Source of the DNA: Wocania ichthyoenteri Th78
Lineage (GTDB): Bacteria > Bacteroidota > Bacteroidia > Flavobacteriales > Flavobacteriaceae
DNA length: 64,000 nucleotides
Reading direction: 5' to 3'
NCBI RefSeq assembly: GCF_000789235.1
Contig: NZ_KN525716.1
Coordinates: forward strand, 1,307,674-1,371,673
The notes below the pieces were generated by a model. It saw only the letters and a list, made by a program, of their open reading frames with translations. It ran no database searches and had not been told where the DNA came from. Numbering within the stretch: position 1 is the stretch's first letter; each line of letters begins with the position of its first letter. Position numbers and translations under genes: made by a program. Of the stretch, positions 7,849-17,072 are shown one piece after another.

Positions 7849-10284
7849 CTATCTATTCAAATCATCCAAAACCAAACGTAATTCGCCATAGCTATATTTA
7901 TCGTCTAGCTGCTGTTTTAAATCTGAAAGCCCCTCAAATTTGTGTTTAGGAATAAGTACCTTCAACTCTTTATAGTGTATTTCTGAAATTAAGTCGGTTA
8001 TTTTCACCTCACCAGTTGGAATAAAATAAGCCAAATGCCCCATTATGGTGTTAGGGTTTAACTCCCTATCATTCGCTATTTCGTCAATTGATTTTCCTGC
8101 TTTAAATAATTCTAAAGATTCTTTTTTAGTATCACCTCGTTTTTTCTTGGGTTTTTCTGCTTCAAACAAATCTTCTTCGTTAGTCGTTTCAATATCGTTT
8201 TCTTCACAATACGCATGAATAACTTTTAGAATCTTAGTCCCATATTTTTCTACACGGGTTTTCCCCATCCCATTAATCTGTAGTAATTCTTTTTTATTAG
8301 TGGGTAAGGTTTCGCAGATTTCGTATAAAGCTTTTTGAGTAAACACTTGATAATGAATCAAATCATTTTCTGTTGCTATATCGTTTCTAAGCACTCTTAA
8401 CAACTCAAATAATTCAATATTTGTTGTACCGTCAATTATTGATTTTCGGGGCTTCTTAGGTTTCTCTTTAGCAAGAAAAACAGACTTTGCTCTCAGCTCT
8501 AAAAATGTATTGACATTAAAACCTTTTTCCAACCCTTGAAAGTATAATAGTTTGGCTGCTAATAATTCTTCTATGGTGTCTAGTTGTTTATTAATATCTT
8601 TTTCAATTGCTTTGTTATCTGTAGTAAAACCTAAGGTTTTTAAAGGCTCACTAATGGTGGTTTTGGTTTGCTCACTAAAATAATGTATTGCTTTTACAAA
8701 ACGCTCTTGAACGTCTTTACTAGATTCTGGGGCTTCCGCAGATTCAGACAATGTTTTAAGTTGCGCTTTAAAACCATTGCCAATTTTCAATAAGCTAGCA
8801 ACGCCTTCTTTTATAGTATTTAAAGGCGTTTCTACCTGCCCTTCAATAATAGTTCTGTTTTTATAATAAATATCTAAAATGCGCCCTACAGGATATAAAA
8901 ACTTATAAAAATCAAATAGTTCTGCTATTAAATTCAATTGAAACTCAGCTTTAGATTGTTGCAATATGTTCTTATCTGGCTGATTTTCTTCAGCACTTTT
9001 ATTAAACGATATCACATTCACATCGCTAATAATTTGACTGGAATCTATTTTACTTTTTAAAACTAAACCTTCCAACGATTTACATCGGCTTAATGCCACA
9101 TAGGTTTGCCCATGAGCAAAAGCGCCTTGGGCATCTATAATGGCTTTTTCAAAGGTTAAACCTTGACTTTTATGAATGGTTATTGCCCAAGCTAATCGCA
9201 AAGGCATTTGTGTGTACGACCCAATTTTGTTTTCTGAAATGGCTTTGGTTTCAGCATCAACCGTATAATTTATATTTTCCCAAATTTCTGGCGTGGTTAC
9301 AATGTTAAAATCATCGTCAGGACAGTTCACCACTACTTCATCTTTATCTAAAAGAATCACTTTACCAATCTTTCCGTTGAAATAGCGTTTTTCTGGTGAG
9401 CTATCATTTTTTATAAACATGACTTGCGCCCCAACCTTTAACTCTAATTTTTCGTCATTAGGATAAGCATAATCGGGAAACTTACCTTCAATTTCAGCTT
9501 TATAAGTATGTGCCTTTGTTTTTAACTTAGCTAGTTCGGAATGATTCGTTTGTTCTGCTTTATTGTTGTGCGTTGTTAAAGCAATGTAACCGTCGTTTTT
9601 ATCTGGCACAAAGTTAGGTTGATAGCGTTTGTTCAACTCATCTGCCGAGGCTTGAGTTAGTGTGTTGTTCCGTATTTCATTAAGAATATCAATAAACTTA
9701 GGATTATCTTGCCTGTAAATATGTTTTAATTCTACTGTAACAGCGTTGCATTGTTGGTACGCATAGCTACTAAAAAAGAAAGCATTTTTGTAATGCGCCT
9801 TTAATAGTTGCCATTCGTTGTCTTTAATAACTGGCGATAATTGCTGTAAGTCGCCAATCATTAATAATTGAACGCCTCCAAACACTTTGTTTTTATTTTT
9901 AAAACGCCTAAGTGTTTTATCAATGCCGTCTAATAAATCGGCGCGAACCATACTAATCTCGTCAATAACCAAAAGATCTAAAGATTTGATAATATTGATT
10001 TTGGTTTTATTAAATTTTCGGTTGAAGTTAGAAGAATTATTCAATTCTGCATCTGGTAAAATAGGACCAAAAGGCATTTGAAAAAACGAATGAATAGTAA
10101 CGCCTTTAGCGTTTATAGCAGCCACACCAGTTGGTGCCACCACAACCATACGCTTTAACGATTTCATTTTTAATTTATGCAGAAAAGTGGTTTTTCCTGT
10201 ACCTGCTTTACCTGTAAGAAACACATTTCTGTCTGTATTGTTTACAAAATCCCAAGCTAAATCTAATTCGTTATTTACATCCAT
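7849..10284 (-). CDS. Pif1-like helicase with HRDC and RecQ-type helix-turn-helix C-terminus
   Basis: Superfamily-1B ATP-dependent DNA helicase. Walker A is GKAGTGKTT (residues 25-33). Walker B-like LLVIDEISM and the Q-rich LLMIGDLQQLSP follow, and late helicase motifs include LAWAITIHKSQGLTFEKAII and YVALSRCKSLEGLVL. After the roughly 430-residue core there is a long linker, an HRDC-like segment (ELLQINGMGKTRVEKYG) and a C-terminal helix-turn-helix of the RecQ-associated type (SIDEIANDRELNPNTIMGHL). At 811 residues it matches a Bacteroidota architecture that combines Pif1-type motor and RecQ-type accessory domains. A role in replication or recombination is likely. It lies 9 bases downstream of the antiporter gene. 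Confidence 0.9.
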   Translation of the reverse strand: MDVNNELDLAWDFVNNTDRNVFLTGKAGTGKTTFLHKLKMKSLKRMVVVAPTGVAAINAKGVTIHSFFQMPFGPILPDAELNNSSNFNRKFNKTKINIIKSLDLLVIDEISMVRADLLDGIDKTLRRFKNKNKVFGGVQLLMIGDLQQLSPVIKDNEWQLLKAHYKNAFFFSSYAYQQCNAVTVELKHIYRQDNPKFIDILNEIRNNTLTQASADELNKRYQPNFVPDKNDGYIALTTHNNKAEQTNHSELAKLKTKAHTYKAEIEGKFPDYAYPNDEKLELKVGAQVMFIKNDSSPEKRYFNGKIGKVILLDKDEVVVNCPDDDFNIVTTPEIWENINYTVDAETKAISENKIGSYTQMPLRLAWAITIHKSQGLTFEKAIIDAQGAFAHGQTYVALSRCKSLEGLVLKSKIDSSQIISDVNVISFNKSAEENQPDKNILQQSKAEFQLNLIAELFDFYKFLYPVGRILDIYYKNRTIIEGQVETPLNTIKEGVASLLKIGNGFKAQLKTLSESAEAPESSKDVQERFVKAIHYFSEQTKTTISEPLKTLGFTTDNKAIEKDINKQLDTIEELLAAKLLYFQGLEKGFNVNTFLELRAKSVFLAKEKPKKPRKSIIDGTTNIELFELLRVLRNDIATENDLIHYQVFTQKALYEICETLPTNKKELLQINGMGKTRVEKYGTKILKVIHAYCEENDIETTNEEDLFEAEKPKKKRGDTKKESLELFKAGKSIDEIANDRELNPNTIMGHLAYFIPTGEVKITDLISEIHYKELKVLIPKHKFEGLSDLKQQLDDKYSYGELRLVLDDLNR

Positions 10285-10293
10285 TTTTTATAC

Positions 10294-11532
10294 TTAGCTT
10301 ACTTTTTTAACTAGTTTCCCAACGGTTAACCCTTGAACTAATATGGAAAAAACTACAACTATGTAAGTAATTACTAAAAACAAATCGCGTTGCATAGCCT
10401 CAGTTAAGCCTAATGCTAAGGCTATAGAGATACCTCCTCGCAGTCCGCCCCAAGTCATAATTAAATTCGTTTTCGGCACAAAATCCAATCGTTTTTTAAA
10501 AAAATTAATCGGGAACAGAAGTGATGCATATCTGCATAAAAGTATAATAGGAATGGCAATTAATCCTGCCAAAATATATTTGCCATCAAAAGCTAGAACA
10601 AGCATTTCCATACCAATAAGCACAAACAATATGGTATTTAAAAGAATATCAATAAGTTCCCAAAATTTATCTACATAATTCTCTGTAATTTTAGACATGG
10701 CTGTCCCTCTAACCGTATCGTTACCAACAATAAGTCCTGCCGTAACCATTGCCAAAGGCGCAGATACATGAATTTTATGTGCAATAACAGTACCCGCCAT
10801 TACTGCTGCAAGAGTTATAATAACTTCAATATCGTAATCATCAATAGTCTTTAAAAGCTTATAAGTTATCCATCCTAAAACGCCTCCTAAAATAACGCCT
10901 CCAATAACTTCTTGTCCAAACAGTTTAACAATATTTAAAGTTTCAATATTACCGTTTCCAAAAGATGCTATTTGAAAAATAGTTAGAAAAATAACGACAC
11001 CTACACCATCATTAAATAACGATTCGCCAACAATTTTAGCTTCTAGTTTTTTTGGCACACCAGCTTTCTTTAAAATCCCTAAAACTGCAATAGGATCGGT
11101 TGGAGAAATTAAAGCACCAAACAACAAACAATAAATAAAATCGACATCAAGCCCTATCATTTTCAAAATATAAAACATCACAGTCCCAACTAAGAAAGTA
11201 GATACAATTACTCCAAAAGTTGCAAAAACAAAAACGGGCCAACGCTGTACTTTTAATTGCTGAAAATTAGTATGCAACGCCCCTGCAAAAAGCAAAAAAC
11301 TAAGCATGACATCTAGCAAAACGGCTTTAAAATCTATTTGAGTAATAATGTATTTTTCGGCATCTAAAAGTGTAGAATCAAAATAACTTAAAGCAAAAAC
11401 TGCTAAAGTAAAAACAATTGTGATAAGCATTAAACCAATGGTGTTAGGCAACTTTAAAAACCGCACGTTTATGTAACCAAAAATAGCAGATAGCGTTACC
11501 AAAACAGTAATTATAAAAAAATAGTCGTCCAT
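10294..11532 (-). CDS. Na+/H+ antiporter, CPA1 family
   Basis: A 412-residue polytopic membrane protein with about 12 hydrophobic segments. The signature [20 protein letters not shown] and the downstream [18 protein letters not shown] contain the Asp residues used for cation/proton exchange in CPA1 transporters. The motif [14 protein letters not shown] is also conserved. Length is that of a short CPA1 member without a cytoplasmic tail. It is divergent from the arsenosugar genes and upstream of the helicase in the same direction. Role: sodium and pH homeostasis; ion specificity is not determined from sequence. Confidence 0.92.
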   Translation of the reverse strand: MDDYFFIITVLVTLSAIFGYINVRFLKLPNTIGLMLITIVFTLAVFALSYFDSTLLDAEKYIITQIDFKAVLLDVMLSFLLFAGALHTNFQQLKVQRWPVFVFATFGVIVSTFLVGTVMFYILKMIGLDVDFIYCLLFGALISPTDPIAVLGILKKAGVPKKLEAKIVGESLFNDGVGVVIFLTIFQIASFGNGNIETLNIVKLFGQEVIGGVILGGVLGWITYKLLKTIDDYDIEVIITLAAVMAGTVIAHKIHVSAPLAMVTAGLIVGNDTVRGTAMSKITENYVDKFWELIDILLNTILFVLIGMEMLVLAFDGKYILAGLIAIPIILLCRYASLLFPINFFKKRLDFVPKTNLIMTWGGLRGGISIALALGLTEAMQRDLFLVITYIVVVFSILVQGLTVGKLVKKVS

Positions 11533-11652
11533 TGAAGTTTTGTTTAGTTCCGCTAAAATAAAATTTAAAAATCTATATAAATAATTTATGTTAAGTATTA
11601 CAAATATTATCGACTGAAATCTTTTAGATTTATATCTTTAAGCAAAAATTTT

Positions 11653-11988
11653 ATGGAAAAAACATATTACGACCCAGCAGATTTAAAGAAATTTGGAAAA
11701 ATTAGTGAATGGAATCAAGAACTTGGTGACAAATTTTTTGAATACTACGGAAAAGTTTTCGAAGAAGGCGCACTTACGGCACGTGAAAAATCATTAATAG
11801 CCTTAGCGGTTTCGCACACAGAGCAATGCCCATATTGTATTGATGCTTATACTAAAGATGGTTTACAACGCGGCATAACCAAAGAAGAAATGATGGAAGC
11901 TTTACACGTTGGTGCAGCCATAAAAAGTGGCGCAACCTTAGTACATGGTGTTCAAATGATGAATAAAGTGAATAAGCTAGATGGTTAA
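11653..11988 (+). CDS. Arsenosugar-associated AhpD-like (CMD) peroxidase-like protein
   Basis: A 111-residue carboxymuconolactone-decarboxylase/AhpD-fold protein with the redox motif HTEQCPYCIDAY (CxxC). The family occurs next to the radical SAM protein ArsS in arsenosugar clusters, where a thiol redox role is assumed. It is the first gene of a co-directional run of eight, 38 bases ahead of arsS, and divergent from the antiporter. Assignment rests on the CxxC motif, the ALTAREKSLIALAVS helix and, above all, context. A generic AhpD-like peroxidase outside arsenic metabolism is the alternative. Confidence 0.85.
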   Translation: MEKTYYDPADLKKFGKISEWNQELGDKFFEYYGKVFEEGALTAREKSLIALAVSHTEQCPYCIDAYTKDGLQRGITKEEMMEALHVGAAIKSGATLVHGVQMMNKVNKLDG

Positions 11989-12026
11989 AAGTTAGAAGAC
12001 CGAAGAAAACTCCATTAATTTGGAAA

Positions 12027-13097
12027 ATGAATATGACAAAACTAAAAACACAATCCCTACATAAACGCGAAAGCGATTTAGCAAATAGCAACAGGCAACT
12101 GGAAATCTTATCAAACGGTATTTTTAAAAACGGAGAATTACCAACCTTTAAAACTAAAATTTCCGAAACCAATCAATTTCCGCTAAAAGCGAAAAAATTA
12201 GAGATTCTTCAAATAAACGTAGGCTATATGTGCAACCAAGTTTGCGAACATTGTCATGTTGATGCTGGTCCCGATCGAAAAGAAATTATGACACGTAGCA
12301 CCATGCAACAATGCTTAGAAGTCATAAAAAACACAGATGCACATACTTTAGATTTAACAGGCGGTGCCCCAGAAATGAATCCAGATTTTCGTTGGTTTGT
12401 AGAAGAAGCTGCAAAGGCAGGTATTAAAGATTTTATAGTGCGTTCCAACTTAACCATTATTCGAGCCAATAAAAAGTATTACGATTTACCGGAATTCTTT
12501 AAAAAACATAATGTACATATAGTAAGCTCTATGCCACATTGGACCCGTGGAAAAACAGATAAACAAAGAGGCGAAGGTGTGTTCGATCAATCTATAAAAG
12601 CATTACAAGAATTAAATACTATTGGTTATGGTATGCCAAATAGTAATCTCAAATTAGATTTAGTTTACAATCCTTCAGGAGCTTTTTTACCAGGAGATCA
12701 AATGACCATGGAGAAGGATTTTAAAAAAGCTTTAAAAGAAGATTTTAATATTCAATTTCATAATTTATTTGCCATTACTAATCTTCCAATTAGTAGGTTT
12801 TTAGATTATTTAATTGCTTCAGAAAATTATGAAGACTATATGTATGCGCTAGTCGAGGCATATAATCCAACTGCTGTTGCAAACGTTATGTGTACAAATA
12901 CTTTATCTATAAGTTGGGATGGTTATTTATACGATTGCGATTTTAATCAAATGTTAGAATTGCCAGTAAATAGCAAAGTAAAACATATTTCAGAATATAA
13001 TGAAGAACTGTTAGAAGGACGAAACATTGTCATTTCGCAACATTGCTACGGTTGTACTGCTGGCGCAGGAAGCAGCTGTCAAGGTGTTGTAGCTTAA
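12027..13097 (+). CDS. arsS: Arsenosugar biosynthesis radical SAM protein ArsS
   Basis: Radical SAM enzyme proposed to transfer the 5'-deoxyadenosyl group of SAM to a dimethylated arsenical, giving a dimethylarsinoyl-deoxyadenosine precursor of arsenosugars. The cluster-binding CxxxCxxC is CNQVCEHC (Cys69, 73, 76), followed by LDLTGGAPEMNP, the usual GGE-like site. The C-terminal Cys-rich domain ends HCYGCTAGAGSSC (Cys340, 343, 351), characteristic of this family. No in-frame TGA suggests selenocysteine; the Cys version is used. Length (356) fits. It is followed, after a 32-base gap holding a small hairpin, by a rhodanese gene. Confidence 0.93.
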   Translation: MNMTKLKTQSLHKRESDLANSNRQLEILSNGIFKNGELPTFKTKISETNQFPLKAKKLEILQINVGYMCNQVCEHCHVDAGPDRKEIMTRSTMQQCLEVIKNTDAHTLDLTGGAPEMNPDFRWFVEEAAKAGIKDFIVRSNLTIIRANKKYYDLPEFFKKHNVHIVSSMPHWTRGKTDKQRGEGVFDQSIKALQELNTIGYGMPNSNLKLDLVYNPSGAFLPGDQMTMEKDFKKALKEDFNIQFHNLFAITNLPISRFLDYLIASENYEDYMYALVEAYNPTAVANVMCTNTLSISWDGYLYDCDFNQMLELPVNSKVKHISEYNEELLEGRNIVISQHCYGCTAGAGSSCQGVVA

Positions 13098-13102
13098 CCC
13101 AG

Positions 13103-13120
13103 TTCCTGCACAGGCAGGAA
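13103..13120 (+). repeat. Small palindromic repeat between arsS and the rhodanese gene
   Basis: TTCCTGC and GCAGGAA arms separated by ACAG. The same core recurs as ATTCCTGC-CTTC-GCAGGAAT at 26677-26696 and, degenerate, at 35266-35285, so it belongs to a dispersed palindromic repeat family. Lying in a 32-base intercistronic gap, it could fold in the mRNA. Confidence 0.7.
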
Positions 13121-13129
13121 TCTCATACT

Positions 13130-13621
13130 ATGAAAACCAAAATTTTATATATACTTCTATTTTTTTCAGGCATTAGTTTCTCTCAAGAAAACCTTTCAGA
13201 ATTATTAAAAAAGCATAACTCTGAAAGCATTCCATACATTTCGGCCGAAGATTTATCAAAACAACAAAATATCATCATTTTAGATTCAAGAGAATTATCT
13301 GAATACAAAACAAGTCATTTGCAACATGCAATTTACGTTGGTTATGATAATTTCAATCTAAAAAAAACAATCAAAAAATTCAACAACAAACAACAACCCA
13401 TAGTTGTGTATTGCTCTTTAGGAATTCGGTCTGAAGATATTGCGGAAAAACTCAAAAAGGCTGGCTACACTAATGTATATAATTTATATGGTGGTATTTT
13501 TGAATGGAAAAATAATAATATGCCCGTTTATAATTCCAAAGAAAAAGAAACAGATAGCATACATACATTTAGCAAAGAATGGAGTAAATGGCTTAATAAA
13601 GGCACTAAAGTTTATGACTAA
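13130..13621 (+). CDS. Exported rhodanese-like protein
   Basis: A 163-residue single-domain rhodanese with an N-terminal export signal (MKTKILYILLFFSGISFSQ). The catalytic loop is VVYCSLGIRSED, with Cys as the sulfur acceptor, and ILDSRELSEYKTSHLQHAIYVG is the typical first rhodanese motif. The frame is open upstream to 13043, but that would run through the arsS 3' end and the palindromic repeat. ATG 13130 directly gives a signal peptide and is the better start. Rhodanese genes of this kind recur in arsenosugar clusters; a sulfur-transfer or thiol role in the periplasm is inferred. The stop overlaps the next start by 8 bases. Confidence 0.88.
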   Translation: MKTKILYILLFFSGISFSQENLSELLKKHNSESIPYISAEDLSKQQNIIILDSRELSEYKTSHLQHAIYVGYDNFNLKKTIKKFNNKQQPIVVYCSLGIRSEDIAEKLKKAGYTNVYNLYGGIFEWKNNNMPVYNSKEKETDSIHTFSKEWSKWLNKGTKVYD

Positions 13622-14252
13622 AGAACTCATTATTGTTTTTGTAAAAAACATAAAACTAGGCAAAGTTAAAACACGACTTGCAAAAAGCATTGGCAACCAA
13701 GGTGCTTTTGAAGTGTATAGCGAACTCGTTAAAATAACAGAAACAGCTATAAAAAACTTATTAATTGATAAGCGCATTTATTTTTCTGATGCCATTATCG
13801 ATACTAAATGGGAGAACCATTATAAAGCAGTTCAAAAAGGTGAAAATTTGGGAGAGCGTATGAAAAATGCTTTTATAAAAGGTTTTGAAGATGGCTATGA
13901 AAAAATCGTTTTAATAGGCTCAGATTTACCAGATATAAATTCTAATCATATTGAAAACGGGTTGCAAGCGTTAAATAGCAATAATGTTGTTTTTGGACCA
14001 GCTATTGATGGTGGTTATTATCTTGTTGGGATGACTAAAATTTATGATTTTATTTTTGATAACAAACCTTGGAGTCAATCCAATTTATTAGAAATTACAC
14101 TTGAAGAATTAAAGGAAAACAGCATCTCATTTAGTTTGCTAGAACCTTTAAACGATATTGATACATTTGAAGATTTAGAAACTTCAGCATTTTACAAATC
14201 GAATATTGAATTACAACAACGCATACAACAATTAAATGATAAAGCATATTAA
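13614..14252 (+). CDS. TIGR04282-family arsenosugar biosynthesis glycosyltransferase
   Basis: A 212-residue nucleotidyl/glycosyl-transferase-like protein related to CofC and GT-A folds. Characteristic segments are FVKNIKLGKVKTRLAKSIG near the N-terminus, KIVLIGSDLPDINSNHIENG (the Asp-containing nucleotide or metal site) and FGPAIDGGYYLVGM. The start at 13614 is chosen because the family begins about here with IIVFVKNIK; an earlier in-frame ATG lies deep in the rhodanese gene. It overlaps both neighbours (8 bases upstream, 17 downstream), indicating tight coupling. Role: presumably attaches or activates the sugar aglycone in arsenosugar assembly, inferred from cluster membership. Confidence 0.88.
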   Translation: MTKELIIVFVKNIKLGKVKTRLAKSIGNQGAFEVYSELVKITETAIKNLLIDKRIYFSDAIIDTKWENHYKAVQKGENLGERMKNAFIKGFEDGYEKIVLIGSDLPDINSNHIENGLQALNSNNVVFGPAIDGGYYLVGMTKIYDFIFDNKPWSQSNLLEITLEELKENSISFSLLEPLNDIDTFEDLETSAFYKSNIELQQRIQQLNDKAY

Positions 14253-15048
14253 AAAAACGGTAGAATATCTACAAGAAAAAGGATTCGAGAACCCAGAAAT
14301 AGGCATTATTTTAGGCACAGGTTTAGGGCAACTTATTAATGAAATTGAGATTATAAAAGAAGTAAGTTATAACCACATCCCCTATTTTCCAACAGCAACC
14401 GTAGAATTCCATAAAGGAAAACTTATTTATGGAATGTTAGAAGGAAAAAAGGTTATTGTTATGCAAGGGCGTTTTCATTTGTACGAAGGCTACTCGCTAC
14501 AAGATGTTACTTATCCTGTTCGCATTATGGAAAAATTAGGTATAAAAACCTTATTGGTATCTAATGCTGCTGGAGCTATAAATCTAAACTTTAAAAAAGG
14601 TGAATTAATGCTTATTGAAGACCATATAAATCTTCAAGGAAGCTCTCCTTTAGCTTTTAACGGTGTTGAAAAATTAGGCGAACGCTTTACAGACATGAGC
14701 GCTCCGTATGATTCTAGTATTAATTCAACATTAAAATCCATTGCTAAAAACAATAATATAAAACTTCACGAAGGTGTTTATGCTAGTGTTGTTGGGCCAC
14801 AATTAGAAACGCGTGCAGAATACAGAATGCTTAAAATTATAGGTGCCGATGCTGTAGGAATGAGTACAGTACCTGAAATAATTGTGGCTAATCATTTAAA
14901 ATTAAAAGTGGCAGCGGTGTCAGTTTTAACAGATGAATGCGACCCAGATAACTTAAAACCTGTTGATATTACAGAAATTATTGCTATGGCTGCAAAAGCA
15001 GAACCTGACATGATAACACTTTTTAAAAAACTTATAAAGATTATATAA
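14236..15048 (+). CDS. Purine-nucleoside phosphorylase
   Basis: Trimeric-type PNP (270 residues): phosphorolysis of purine nucleosides to base and (deoxy)ribose 1-phosphate in the cytoplasm. Motifs are GIILGTGLGQL (phosphate loop), LLVSNAAGAIN and ADAVGMSTVPEIIVANHL (purine site region). Length and order match the family. It is translationally coupled to the TIGR04282 gene by a 17-base overlap and followed by arsM. In this context it may remove adenine from the dimethylarsinoyl-deoxyadenosine made by ArsS, giving the arsenical ribose phosphate for glycosyl transfer. That is inference; ordinary purine salvage remains possible. Confidence 0.93.
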   Translation: MIKHIKKTVEYLQEKGFENPEIGIILGTGLGQLINEIEIIKEVSYNHIPYFPTATVEFHKGKLIYGMLEGKKVIVMQGRFHLYEGYSLQDVTYPVRIMEKLGIKTLLVSNAAGAINLNFKKGELMLIEDHINLQGSSPLAFNGVEKLGERFTDMSAPYDSSINSTLKSIAKNNNIKLHEGVYASVVGPQLETRAEYRMLKIIGADAVGMSTVPEIIVANHLKLKVAAVSVLTDECDPDNLKPVDITEIIAMAAKAEPDMITLFKKLIKII

Positions 15049-15128
15049 TCATGTAATATTTGTTACACTTAATTGTTTACAAAAAGTCTACTTTTAACAT
15101 AGCAAAAACATCATTAAAAAATCATAAA

Positions 15129-16097
15129 ATGAGTTATTTAGAAACCACACATAACGTATATAAAGAAGCAGCACTAACGCCAGACGTTGGACTATGCTGT
15201 ACCACTAATCCTATTTGGGAATTACCGGGGTTAAAAATTCCTAAAATCATGCAGGAAATGAACTATGGTTGTGGTTCTACCGTGCATGCACGCGATTTAA
15301 CCAACAATCCTAAAATGTTATATGTTGGAGTTGGTGGTGGTATGGAATTGTTACAGTTAGCATATTTTAATCGTCAAAAAAACGGTGTTATTGGTATTGA
15401 TGTTGTAGATGAAATGCTGGAAGCTTCTCGCAAAAATTTTATAGAAGCTGAAGCCCAAAACCCATGGTTTAAAAGTGAGTTTGTTGATTTGAAAAAAGGT
15501 GATGCTATGCATCTTCCTGTTGAAGATAACAGCATTGACGTTGCTGCACAAAATTGCTTATTCAACATTTTTAAAGCAGATGATTTAAAGAAAGCTATTG
15601 CCGAAATGTATCGCGTTTTAAAACCTCACGGACGTTTAGTAATGAGCGACCCCACTTGCGAACAACCTATGAATGATGAATTACGAAATGACGAACGCTT
15701 ACGTGCTTTATGTTTAAGTGGAAGTTTACCTATAGCAGAATACGTTAAAGCATTAACTGATGCTGGTTTTGGCACTATAGAAATTAGAGCTAGAAAACCA
15801 TACAGAATTTTAGACCCTAAAAATTATCCAACAGACGAATTGATTTATATTGAATCTATTGAAGTAGCCGCCATTAAAGACCCAATGCCAGAAGATGGCC
15901 CATGTGTTTTTACAGGAAAAGCTGCTATTTATTATGGTGACGACGATTATTTTGATGATAAAGCGGGACATATTTTATTAAAGAATCAGCCTTTAGCCAT
16001 TTGCGATAAAACAACAGTAGCTTTAAAAGCTTTAAATAGAGATGATATTTATTTTTCAGAATCCACGTTTCATTACGATGGTGGTGGATGCTGTTAG
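15129..16097 (+). CDS. arsM: Arsenosugar-type arsenite methyltransferase ArsM
   Basis: SAM-dependent methyltransferase converting As(III) to methylated arsenicals, the substrate for ArsS. The Rossmann SAM site is MLYVGVGGGMELLQLAYF, with GVIGIDVVDEML as motif II. Candidate arsenic-binding cysteines are in GLCCTTNP, NYGCGSTVHARD, SDPTCEQP and ALCLSG, plus a terminal GGGCC. The frame is open from 15060, but ATG 15129 is preferred: the upstream stretch is unlike the family and ETTHNVYKEAALTPDVG is the usual N-terminus. The 80-base gap after pnp is the longest inside the upstream part of the cluster. 322 residues, normal for this clade. Confidence 0.93.
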   Translation: MSYLETTHNVYKEAALTPDVGLCCTTNPIWELPGLKIPKIMQEMNYGCGSTVHARDLTNNPKMLYVGVGGGMELLQLAYFNRQKNGVIGIDVVDEMLEASRKNFIEAEAQNPWFKSEFVDLKKGDAMHLPVEDNSIDVAAQNCLFNIFKADDLKKAIAEMYRVLKPHGRLVMSDPTCEQPMNDELRNDERLRALCLSGSLPIAEYVKALTDAGFGTIEIRARKPYRILDPKNYPTDELIYIESIEVAAIKDPMPEDGPCVFTGKAAIYYGDDDYFDDKAGHILLKNQPLAICDKTTVALKALNRDDIYFSESTFHYDGGGCC

Positions 16098-16130
16098 GTA
16101 ATTGATTACCTTTTTATTATGCTTTGAATT

Positions 16131-17000
16131 ATGAAATACTTAGTTCTCATTTTTTTGTTTTGTTTTTTAGCAGCATGCTCAGGAACTAAAAAAGCTGTTG
16201 AAAATACTCCTAAAATTGGAACTGAAGTTTTAAAAACCAAAGATTCTATTACCAAAAAAGAAGTTAAAGTCAAAAAAACTAATACGACTAAAAAAAACGA
16301 AGTAGAAAAACCTAAACAAGAGCTTAATCAAACATTAAGAAAAGAGTTTAAACCTATTCATCAATTATGGGATGAATTGTTACTAAAGCACGTTTCTAAA
16401 AATGGCAACGTAAACTATAAATCGTTTAAAACTGAACGCAAAAAACTGCTCACTTATATTCATACTTTAAATTTGATGTTTTCAAATGAAAAGTTTGATA
16501 CATTCTCAAAAGAAGAAAAACTAGCGTTTTGGATAAATGCATATAATGCTATGACTATCGATTTAATTCTTCGTCATTATCCAATAAAAAGTATAAAAGA
16601 TATTAAAAACCCCTGGAAGCAACGCTTTTGGAAATTAGATAAAAAGTGGTGGAATTTAAATGACATTGAGCATGAAATTTTACGAAAAATGGACGAACCC
16701 AGAATTCATTTTGCTATAGTTTGCGCTTCAGTTTCTTGTCCAAAATTATTAAATGAAGCTTATACGGCTTCAAATTTAGAAGAACAACTCATTAAAGTCA
16801 CTCAATGCTTTTTAAGCGATTCAACAAAAAACAACATATCTGAGAACACCCTTAAATTGTCAAAAATATTTCAATGGTTTGCTAAAGATTTCAAACAAAA
16901 TGGTAGTTTAGTTGATTTTTTAAACCAATATTCAGGCGTTCAAATTTCCGCGAAAGCTAAAAAAAGTTTTAAAAATTATAATTGGGGTTTGAATGAATAA
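16131..17000 (+). CDS. DUF547 lipoprotein of the arsenosugar cluster
   Basis: A 289-residue predicted lipoprotein: signal ending FLAACSG with the lipidated Cys near 16, a Lys/Thr-rich linker, then DUF547 from about residue 80. Conserved blocks are FWINAYNAMTIDLILRHYPI, LNDIEHEILRKMDEPRIHFA and IVCASVSCPKLLNEAY. DUF547 is of unknown biochemistry but commonly accompanies arsenosugar genes. A paralogue is encoded at 24374-25096 on the other strand, without the long linker. The gene follows arsM after 33 bases. Surface or periplasmic location is inferred. Confidence 0.88.
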   Translation: MKYLVLIFLFCFLAACSGTKKAVENTPKIGTEVLKTKDSITKKEVKVKKTNTTKKNEVEKPKQELNQTLRKEFKPIHQLWDELLLKHVSKNGNVNYKSFKTERKKLLTYIHTLNLMFSNEKFDTFSKEEKLAFWINAYNAMTIDLILRHYPIKSIKDIKNPWKQRFWKLDKKWWNLNDIEHEILRKMDEPRIHFAIVCASVSCPKLLNEAYTASNLEEQLIKVTQCFLSDSTKNNISENTLKLSKIFQWFAKDFKQNGSLVDFLNQYSGVQISAKAKKSFKNYNWGLNE

Positions 17001-17011
17001 CACATTGCGTC

Positions 17012-17032
17012 ATTCTGAATTTATTTCAGAAT
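17012..17032 (+). repeat. Palindromic repeat in the gap before the TIGR04283 gene
   Basis: ATTCTGAA and TTCAGAAT arms around TTTAT, within GTCATTCTGAA...TTCAGAATCTCA, a form common among dispersed flavobacterial palindromes. It lies in the 72-base gap between the DUF547 and glycosyltransferase genes. Confidence 0.65.
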
Positions 17033-17072
17033 CTCATAAAAAAATGTGTCTGTAAGAAACGTGACTTAAAAT

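Noticed and set aside
13043..13129. N-terminal extension of the rhodanese frame
   Set aside because: It overlaps the arsS 3' end and crosses a palindromic repeat; ATG 13130 directly precedes a signal peptide.
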